Source of the DNA: Gordionus sp. m RMFG-2023
Lineage: Eukaryota; Nematomorpha; Gordioida; Chordodea; Parachordodidae
Assembly (NCBI RefSeq): GCF_954871325.1
Contig: NC_088775.1
Coordinates: forward strand, 23,413,561-23,477,560
DNA length: 64,000 nt
Reading direction: 5' to 3'
The translations under genes and the position numbers were made by a program. Positions 59,201-64,000 of this stretch are shown here, one piece after another. Below the pieces are notes generated by a model. That model saw only the letters and a list, made by a program, of their open reading frames with translations. It made no database searches and was not told the origin of the DNA. Numbering within the stretch: position 1 is the first letter of the stretch; every line of letters begins with the position of its first letter.

Positions 59201-61003
59201 CTGATAGAAAGAAACAAATCCCAATATTAACTGATTGATTTTTTTAAATTTAAAACTTTAGATGTCGTCAAACTATTCGACCAACACTTCCCTCCACAAT
59301 TAAATATCTGTCACGGGACCACTATGTCGAAATACGTGTTAAGACCAATTGAAAAATGTGGCTTTGACATATCCGAATGCGTTCGCGATCTGTCCGCAAA
59401 AAAGACCCCTGGCGCCAGAGATCTTCTTAAAAAAATATCCAACGGCTGTGATATAAGGGAAATAATTGGAAATGATGATCATGGAAACTCATTGGCTTCA
59501 CCAACTATTCTTAACGGGGTAGAAAGAGAGGCTATTAATAACGATGATGATAAGAATAAGATTCACGCCGAATTAATCTACGCACAAGCCATCAGTCATA
59601 TGAAGAAGCAAATCGAAGGTTTCTTCATTATTTTAAAAAAGGCACTTTCGATTTTTAATATATTTTTATCGTTTTTCAGGAAGATTTCAAAATTTTCTGA
59701 GGTTTGTTTTATGCTTTAACATTCGCAATTAATGAATAACTTCAGCAATAACAGTATAATAGCTTTTTATGGTTATAATTTGTTCACTTATCTCACATTT
59801 TTTTAAACCTCCTCATTAAATTTTTTCCCCTATTAATAGGAATACTGTATTACCCATATACCTGTGTGCCCAAGTCTCAATCGGCAGCTACGGTTTTTTA
59901 AAATTTTTACTGGCGTTTATTAGCACCCCGATTTGCCACAGTCTAATGAATTGGCGATGGATTTGGCGACATTACATATTTTAAATATTATTTTTATTTG
60001 TAATTAGTATTATTTGTGCACTCTTATTTCTAAGATTGTTAATATATTAATTCTTAAATCATTTCCTTTTCCATTCCTAGATAAATTTATGTATTTCTCA
60101 TTTTCCGGAATAAACTAAAGAATTTTCTTTTTACTCAGGGTCAACTATAACGTCTGTAATATTCTATTGATTTATATTAAGACAAATTTATATATAAATT
60201 TGGAATTGCAAACAAAATATAAATAAATTTGAAATCAAATTTATTTAAATTATAATTGCCATCTTTAAAGATTTGTGGGACATAAAGAGGTTCTTTTAGC
60301 ATAGAGTATTAATCCAGCGATGGAAAAGATCATTTTAAGTATACTGGTAGCAGGTTTACAAAGTACTTTCCTAACTAAATTAGCAAATTAGGAATATCAT
60401 GGATACTTTCTAGCATAATTAATATGCTGTTCCAGTGAGTACGATATTCAAATTTTAAAATTTCATATTCAATTTGGTGTATTGCCGAAAAACCAATTCA
60501 TATTTTATTGAACTTAATATTCAGATTTAAAAAATATTATTTATTAGCATTTTAGAAATTTAACATGCTGTGCCGGTGCCATAAAAAATAGGTGGTCAGC
60601 CGAGCGGCGTAGCTCATTTTAATTGGTGACTATCCGGCATAGAGAAAATTGCTTGCGTGAGCTAGCGGCGCACAGGTTTAATTTCAGTCACGTATTACGA
60701 CACTAGTTATTCTGAAACTTGACCCCCCCCCCTTGGATTTTAGGTGGGTACCTTATGAATATTTAGTGATTTGATTTATTTTAAAGATTCAGATATGGAA
60801 CCAAACGCGAAATTATTAATGGATTATCCTCAATTCGTATTTTTGGGTACAGGTTCAGCCGTACCCAATAAGACTCGCAATGTTAGTTGTATATGGGTAG
60901 GTTTGGATCTGAACACATCTATCCTCATGGATTGTGGGGAAGGAAGTGCCGGTCAAATTATTAGGTTTTTTGGTAGCCTATCATCTTCTCAACCTCCTTT
61001 AAG
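39694..61003 (+). CDS. ELAC2: ELAC2-type tRNase Z (long form), partial, spliced
   Basis: This endonuclease removes the 3' trailer from precursor tRNAs in nucleus and mitochondria. Exons I support are 39694-39929, 39971-40212, 40254-40403, 40496-40572, 41047-41257, 44747-44905, 45015-45086 (tentative), about 58099-58264, 59262-59618 and 60787-61003. The N-terminal half has the degenerate beta-lactamase fold ('YLFNIGEGAQRL', 'GIFITHSSWDNMGGLPG') that has lost the catalytic histidine cluster, as in all long forms. The last exon opens the catalytic half ('FLGTGSAVPNKTRNVS', 'LMDCGEGSAGQI'). The HxHxDH motif and the rest must lie right of the window. Reading phases agree across all junctions except the tentative seventh exon. 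Introns range from 41 bp to about 13 kb. Confidence 0.93.
41652..43203 (-). mobile_element. hAT element in ELAC2 intron 5
   Basis: The termini are 'cagggttttggaccc' and 'ggtttggtccagaaccctg', with an 8-bp duplication AAAAAATA/GAAAAATA (41644-41651 and 43204-43211, one mismatch). Subterminal GGGTTYGGG boxes repeat. On the - strand (about 43010-42630) a transposase piece reads 'FNEVLYFVLLLDPKFSIIW', matching the LDPRFK region of hAT transposases. A smaller MITE sits inside. Confidence 0.85.
42117..42530. mobile_element. hAT-like MITE nested in the intron 5 element
   Basis: A 414-bp element starts 'cagggacgggaaccc' and ends 'ggttcccgtccctg'. Its 8-bp duplication is ATTTTTAT/ATTTGTAT (42109-42116 and 42531-42538, one mismatch). 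The interior has no frame. A related, more decayed element is at 58510-59200. Confidence 0.88.
43749..44190. mobile_element. Degenerate hAT/MITE relic
   Basis: Repeated GGTCCAG / GGTCTTGG boxes near 43780-43815 and 44122-44185 resemble the ends of the 41652-43203 element. The boundaries are worn and no duplication was found. Confidence 0.45.
44191..44746. other. ELAC2 intron 5, no feature seen
   Basis: AT-rich intronic DNA with short chance frames only, ending at the exon 6 acceptor. Confidence 0.5.
44747..45086 (+). CDS. ELAC2: ELAC2 exons 6-7 (middle part)
   Basis: After an acceptor 'tattacag' (44746), exon 6 encodes 'GFKFAIVDCPSRDYLNNL' and 'NASFIEYHRDDD', the counterpart of '[26 protein letters not shown]' in the human protein. 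It ends at a donor about 44906. A frame-compatible segment from 45015 contains 'HKNISVAYRRFMQ', similar to the region before 'RFGPDTQH' in the human enzyme. Its 3' boundary is uncertain and phase with the next exon is not fully resolved, so this small exon is tentative. Confidence 0.75.
45545..45993. mobile_element. MITE-like element with GGCCCGG boxes
   Basis: The left end 'gatctgcaagagtaggcccgg' region and right end 'agacctgatgcagatcac' form imperfect inverted repeats. GC-rich subterminal zones (45560-45610 and 45890-45970) enclose an AT-rich core. The target duplication is unclear. Confidence 0.55.
47388..52120 (+). mobile_element. Ty3/gypsy fossil D (Mag-like), GC-richer
   Basis: Parts in order are gag with three CCHC knuckles in a row (47.7-47.9 kb, 'CYNCGKLGHMLRDC') and a fourth near 48.05 kb; protease ('LFDTGAAISVIG', about 48.27 kb); a Ser/Asn/Arg-rich linker (48.6-48.87 kb); RT (49.2-49.9 kb, 'LPFGLNVSAPIFQRTM', 'YYMDDVL'); RNase H (50.05-50.45 kb); integrase (50.6-51.25 kb, 'HLDFFDFENKIY', 'HPSSNGQAERM'); and a C-terminal module (51.27-51.6 kb, 'VGQAIWARIFGS'). 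The C-terminal module resembles Mag-clade elements. A 3' LTR may start at the TGTTATGTG near 52026, after a G-rich tract. No matching 5' LTR was recognised. It is broken, roughly eight to ten breaks. Confidence 0.88.
48640..48865 (+). repeat. In-frame NNSRSE-type repeat in gypsy D
   Basis: A run of about eight imperfect units of 24-30 bp ('aggagcgaaacaagg...aataattcaaggagcg') encodes a low-complexity 'NNSRSE/NSRSDN' series between protease and RT. Confidence 0.75.
52515..52620 (-). ncRNA. tRNA-like pseudogene/SINE piece with encoded CCA
   Basis: Read on the - strand, the segment ends in a tRNA 3' half: a B-box-like 'GTTCGAGACTC' (52538-52528), an acceptor strand CTTGGCC (52525-52519), discriminator A and then CCA (52517-52515). 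Upstream, an AT-rich stem-loop-like stretch and 'tatagcataact' occupy the D and anticodon arm positions. The 5' acceptor strand does not match, so it is not a functional tRNA. A templated CCA is unusual for a nuclear tRNA gene and suggests a reverse-transcribed origin. Confidence 0.45.
52765..54870. other. ELAC2 intron, AT-rich, weak inverted-repeat debris
   Basis: No gene was found. TCGAA/TTCGATT-rich patches near 53300-53350 and 53770-53830 ('aaatcgaatgttactattat' region, 'gttcgaatcgaat') look like the two ends of a worn terminal-inverted-repeat element. Other short matches were not resolved. Confidence 0.35.
54879..56281 (+). mobile_element. hAT relic E in the large ELAC2 intron
   Basis: The termini are 'tagtgttataaacgaacgcg' and 'tagcatcacta', with an 8-bp duplication GTATTTTA/GTATTTCA (54871-54878 and 56282-56289, one mismatch). 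GAACGCGTTC boxes repeat near both ends. A transposase C-terminus reads 'PVEHVFSIANAVLTAKRSCL' at about 55901-55960, followed by 'SDKNFKKQFLLKISEKN', the hAT dimerization block. N-terminal domains are not recognised. Small tandem duplications occur at 54962-55020 and 55985-56045. Confidence 0.85.
56600..57565. mobile_element. Foldback element (~950 bp)
   Basis: Almost the whole stretch is one long inverted repeat centred near 57060. Pairs include 'attggacgacctt' (56658) with 57525, 'agttatgggcttc' (56758) with 'gatggcccataact' (57417), 'aacaaattttatatcatttt' (56828) with 57345, and 'taaaacgatgaaactcat' (56938) with 57225. The right end reads 'attacccttactg' (57550-57562). The arms have diverged. 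Confidence 0.72.
57566..58098. other. ELAC2 intron, no feature seen
   Basis: AT-rich intron DNA up to the acceptor of exon 8. One short - strand frame (57771-57574) has no family match. Confidence 0.45.
58099..59618 (+). CDS. ELAC2: ELAC2 exons 8-9
   Basis: Exon 8 (about 58099-58264; a start at 58074 is also possible) encodes 'FGPETSHMVLNESNNG' and 'FQAKLNTVHAGIFPFNEQ', matching 'FGPDTQHLVLNE...QTQLNLIHPDIFP' of animal ELAC2. It splices in phase over a 997-bp intron to exon 9 (59262-59618): 'VVKLFDQHFPPQLNICHGTT' then 'SKYVLRPIEKCGFDISECV', the counterpart of 'LLKYQLRPRREWQRDAI'. The exon 9 tail is a charged linker ('NNDDDKNKIHAEL') before the catalytic half. Both exons are less AT-rich than the flanking intron DNA. 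Confidence 0.9.
58510..59204. mobile_element. Degenerate hAT-like MITE in ELAC2 intron 8
   Basis: The left zone (58510-58590, 'aacccagacccgaaccc') and right zone (59110-59204, 'gaacccggacc', 'gggttcacatccctg') parallel the ends of the MITE at 42117-42530, with an AT-rich core between. No target duplication is evident. Confidence 0.55.
59705..60786. other. ELAC2 intron 9, no gene seen
   Basis: AT-rich intron DNA with a moderately GC-rich patch near 60580-60690 ('gccgagcggcgtagctca', 'gtgagctagcggcgcac') that looks like the end of an unidentified repeat, and a C run at 60723-60731. Confidence 0.4.
60787..61003 (+). CDS. ELAC2: ELAC2 exon 10, start of catalytic domain
   Basis: After acceptor 'ttttaaag' the exon encodes 'MDYPQFVFLGTGSAVPNKTR', then 'NVSCIWVGLDLNTSILMDCG' and 'EGSAGQIIRFFGS', ending at a donor 'aag|gtacac'. 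This is the beta-lactamase-fold entry of the catalytic half, with the conserved FLGTGSA and DCGEG motifs. The metal-binding HxHxDH motif comes next in the family and is not found up to 64000, so the following intron is at least 3 kb. Confidence 0.95.
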
Positions 61004-61359
61004 GTACACAAAAATATAAATTAGTAAATAAAAATAAGATACATTAAATTAAAATGTTACCATATATTTTTTGATTTCGAATGTTAATTTGTAGTTATGA
61101 ATTATTCAAAGGAATAATCTTTCACTATCAATTTTTTAGATTAAAAATATTTTTTTGGTGTTTTCTAGCCCTATTATAATATTTAGTAAAAAAAATATAT
61201 AATATATTAATTAAAAACAAAAGTTTAAACAAAGCATATTCATTATTCGATTAAAGGATATAATGTAAAAAAGAAGGGGTAAATAATGTTTAAACAAATA
61301 TCTATTGTTTATTTGTAAAATATATTTAAAACAAAAATTAATTTATAAAAAAAATTTAA

Positions 61360-63770
61360 ATTTAATAAACACTGAGGCGGATAAGGTTTTCTGCAAGTTA
61401 GACTTTCGAAATGCCTTCATTAGCATTCATGGGAGCTCATTTTTACTCTCTTTCTTACATTTCCCCAAATATTGGAATTTCCTTAATTTCTGTTACGGAT
61501 TTCCCTCGTTACTCAAATTCCGGGAATTTTCCATATCCTCTGAAGAAGGGATTCAGCAAGGTAATCCCTTAGGTCCATACTCTTTACTATAGGTATTCAG
61601 GATTTTATCAAAAATAAAAGCCTGACTTCAAACTAGATGTTAATTTATAATATCTCGACGATGGCTCTTTTGGCGGATCTTTACCCAATGTTATGTCGGC
61701 CATCGAATACGTTGAAATGGAAACTTCGAAAATTGGTCTTTTCTTAAATAGAAAAAAATATCTTACTTCAACAATGAGGATTTTACTCCCCCAGATTTTA
61801 AAATCATTCCGCACAAGGAACTTTGTTAGGTTCTCCTATCGGCTTTTCAACTTCCTTTTGTCAAAATTTTTTTGACAATCTGATTCAATCTCTTTTAAAT
61901 TCGCTAAGGAATCTTCCTCATCTTCCCAATTATTAGTTTTTTTTCTCACCAAAAAATGTTCTTTCTTACCTAAATTCTTGCACATCTTTAAATCTTCCCC
62001 GACTTTCCAATATAATTCCCTCTTTAAATCCTTCGAATTAAAATTTAAACATTTTATCGAATCCCTTTTAGTCCTAAAGTTTTTGATTTTAATTGGTCAT
62101 TTGCCTCTGCCTGCTTAGCAGGGAGGCTTGGATTTTCATCCCCCAATTTTATGGCAATTGCTCCTTTCTTCTCGTATATCCTTTAACGACTCTATTTCCT
62201 CGCTAATCGAGTTGAACGATCATCCACTTTTAACTTCGGCCAAACAATCTTGGATTACTCTAACTCTCCAAAGATCTGAACACCCCGTTTCTAGCCATTT
62301 AAAGAGCTTTCTAGTTCCCATGCTTCAATGTGCATTTGAAAAATTTTGTTTGTGTCTCGATCTAACTAACCTTCAACTACTCATAAACGTAAAAAAAATC
62401 CTAAAGGCCATGAATGTCTAGATGCGATTCCGAGTGGATAAAAGGAAATGTGACTTAAACCATGAGTTATTGGTCTTAGGCTAGGTTGTCTTATCCCGTC
62501 CGTTGACATCTGTGCTGCCTCTATTAAACAAGTTGATCCATTTTCTGGACATTGTTTCTCTTGTCTTAAAGTCATTGGCCGTTTTTTGCGACATGACAAT
62601 CTAACTAAGTTGATCGGCAAATCTTTGATTTTGGCCGGTTTCTCCAATAGTTTGGAACCGTTAGGTCTCCTAAATTAGGATGGGTCCCGATGGCATGTCT
62701 TTAACGTCTTGACTCGGCGGAAAAAGACTTGTCTGGGATATGTCTTACGTTGTTAAAATGCTGAGTTGGCTCAAGCCGGCTCAGGAGCTGGCTCGAGTTT
62801 AATTTTGAGCCAAAATTTATATATTTAAATATTTTAAAAGAATATATTAAATATCTAAAATTTATGTACTATGCCAGCCTAGTTCTCTCATATATGTTTT
62901 CAATAATATTTTTATTAATTTTGTTTTTAAATTTTTTTTTAAACAATAATTTATATTATATTTTTCTTCTTCTCCGTTTTATGGCCATTTCCAGGTTTAC
63001 CCAGTTAGGCCAGTTTTTCCTCTGATTTTTTTTTCCATTTTTGACGGTCCTGAGCATCAATATTTGTAAGATTCATGCTTCTCATATGCGCCCATATCAC
63101 ATTTGTCCACGTATTGTCACATTTCTATGCTATATTTTTACCCATTTGCATTAAAAAACTTTAAAAATAACGATTATGACGTCAATTTTTATGCTTCATC
63201 TAATTTTCATTTAACATGTTTCTACGTCAAAAACTTTAAAAATAACGATCAAGACAATTGTCATTTATCTAAGCCAACTCCTGAGCCGGCTTGAGCCTGA
63301 GTCAATTTTTGACTCAAAAACTAGATGATTTAGGGTTAAGCCAGCTTGGCTCAGCCGTTTAACAACACTAATCTCAAATAAATAAATTTCGGCTTGAGCC
63401 AACTCCTTAACCAGCTTAGCTTAAACCGAATTTTCGGCTCAAAAACGGGCTTAGGGCTAAGCCGGCTTGGCTCAGCTATTTAACAACACTAAATGTGTGA
63501 TGTGTTATCTCATTTCACACTAATAGAAACTCAGACCTCTTGGAACTCCAAGAAATCAAAAAATGCAATGAATATAAATCCCTTTTAAATAATTTTACTT
63601 TTATCCCTCTAATTTTTAGTGTTTGGAAACCCGGTCCCCAATCCCTAAAATTTTTAAATCAATTGGGTAAAAAAATTTCAATAAGGACGGGGGTTAAAAA
63701 CGAGTCCTTTCCCTTCAAACAAAAAATTTAATTTGAAATCATAAGGGAATTACAAGTTTTTCGATACACT
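61360..63770 (+). pseudogene. LINE-like reverse transcriptase relic in ELAC2 intron 10
   Basis: Pieces in order are 'KVFCKLDFRNAFISIH' (61384-61431, RT motif A region), 'SSEEGIQQGNPLGPYSLL' (61537-61590), 'YLDDGSFGGSLPNVMSAIEY' (61651-61710, the YxDD catalytic motif intact), 'KIGLFLNRKKY' near 61730, 'GSPIGFSTSFCQNFFDNL' near 61840, a connection-domain stretch at 62128-62290, and 'DGMSLTSWLGGKRLVWDMSY' near 62690-62745. After the inserted element at 62750-63491 comes 'FTFIPLIFSVWKPGPQSLKF' (63597-63656). It is the same family as the relic at 29967-33915 and covers the RT core that the other lacks. Several shifts and stops make it dead, and the N-terminus is missing. Confidence 0.82.
62750..63491. 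mobile_element. GGCTC-rich inverted-repeat element with satellite core
   Basis: The left end 'gttgttaaaatgctgag', with GGCTC/GCCGG boxes to 62815, faces the right end 'gctcagccgtttaacaac' (63351-63368). A second copy of the right end follows (63373-63491, ending 'ctcagctatttaacaac'). The core (63110-63265) has two monomers related to the 119-bp satellite at 1880-2935 ('aaaaataacgattatgac', 'tttaacatgtt'). It splits the reverse-transcriptase relic. No clear target duplication was found. Confidence 0.68.
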
Positions 63771-64000
63771 CCCTTTTCCCTCTTAGACACACATGGCATT
63801 CCTTTTTTTTATATTTTATTTTTTTCCCCCTTTACTATTGATTGTTATATATATATTTTTTTTATACAAAAATATTTTCTTTATAAACAATTAAATTAAG
63901 GATTATTGTTATTTTTATAAATTAAATTAATTAACATTTTAAAACTCCAAATATTTTTTGCAAAAACTCTTTTGGGATTTTTTATAAACAAAATATAATA
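63771..64000. other. AT-rich sequence, no feature seen
   Basis: T-rich DNA after the reverse-transcriptase relic, still within the presumed ELAC2 intron. Confidence 0.4.

Noticed and set aside
62381-62647. 88-codon - strand frame
   Set aside because: The + strand of this stretch encodes the reverse-transcriptase family relic; the - frame is its shadow.

Overview
The window is very AT-rich eukaryotic nuclear DNA and looks like an invertebrate metazoan genome. It holds spliced exons read with the standard code, introns from about 41 bp to more than 10 kb, a tRNA-derived SINE-like sequence, and a dense pile of nested transposons. I cannot name the species. The only host gene I can support is the long form of tRNase Z (ELAC2 family). 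It runs on the + strand from about 39.7 kb to 61.0 kb and continues past the right edge. No bacterial-type operon, CRISPR array or rRNA gene was seen.

Left third (1-14.1 kb): minisatellites at 607-790, 1880-2935 (119-bp unit) and 2965-3190 (palindromic unit). These lead into a Helitron-like 3' end at 3669. Next is an interspersed repeat ('family X', 3675-8318) split by a 3.3-kb hAT transposon (4143-7460) with a perfect 8-bp target duplication. Then come Helitron-derived debris (10.5-11.5 and 13.4-14.1 kb), a second family X copy that shows the unoccupied hAT target site, and a tRNA-derived SINE at 12.4 kb.

Middle (14.2-39.6 kb): a Ty3/gypsy fossil with both LTRs and a TTTTA duplication (14266-19635); a foldback element; a decayed hAT with a split BED finger (20.9-24.4 kb); a well-preserved hAT with introns (25770-28381) sitting in the LTR of a second gypsy fragment; and a LINE-like reverse-transcriptase relic on the - strand (29967-33915) split by a second copy of the 3-kb hAT (30493-33603). 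Another hAT relic and a rearranged gypsy fossil (36.2-38.6 kb) follow.

Right part (39.7-64 kb): ELAC2 exons lie between 39694 and 61003, some separated by 41-nt introns and others by introns loaded with transposons. The roughly 13-kb intron holds a 6.35-kb inverted-repeat-bounded unit (46403-52756, TATTTCAT duplication) with a gypsy fossil inside it, a hAT relic (54879-56281) and a foldback (56600-57565). The last intron seen holds a second LINE-like relic (61360-63770), itself split by a GGCTC-rich inverted-repeat element that carries monomers of the 119-bp satellite from the far left end.

The most unusual structure is the 3-kb hAT family. Both copies contain a full-length transposase relic followed, tail to tail, by an inverted second copy of its first two thirds. 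The junction is the same in both copies and each copy has its own target duplication, so the composite itself appears to have moved.
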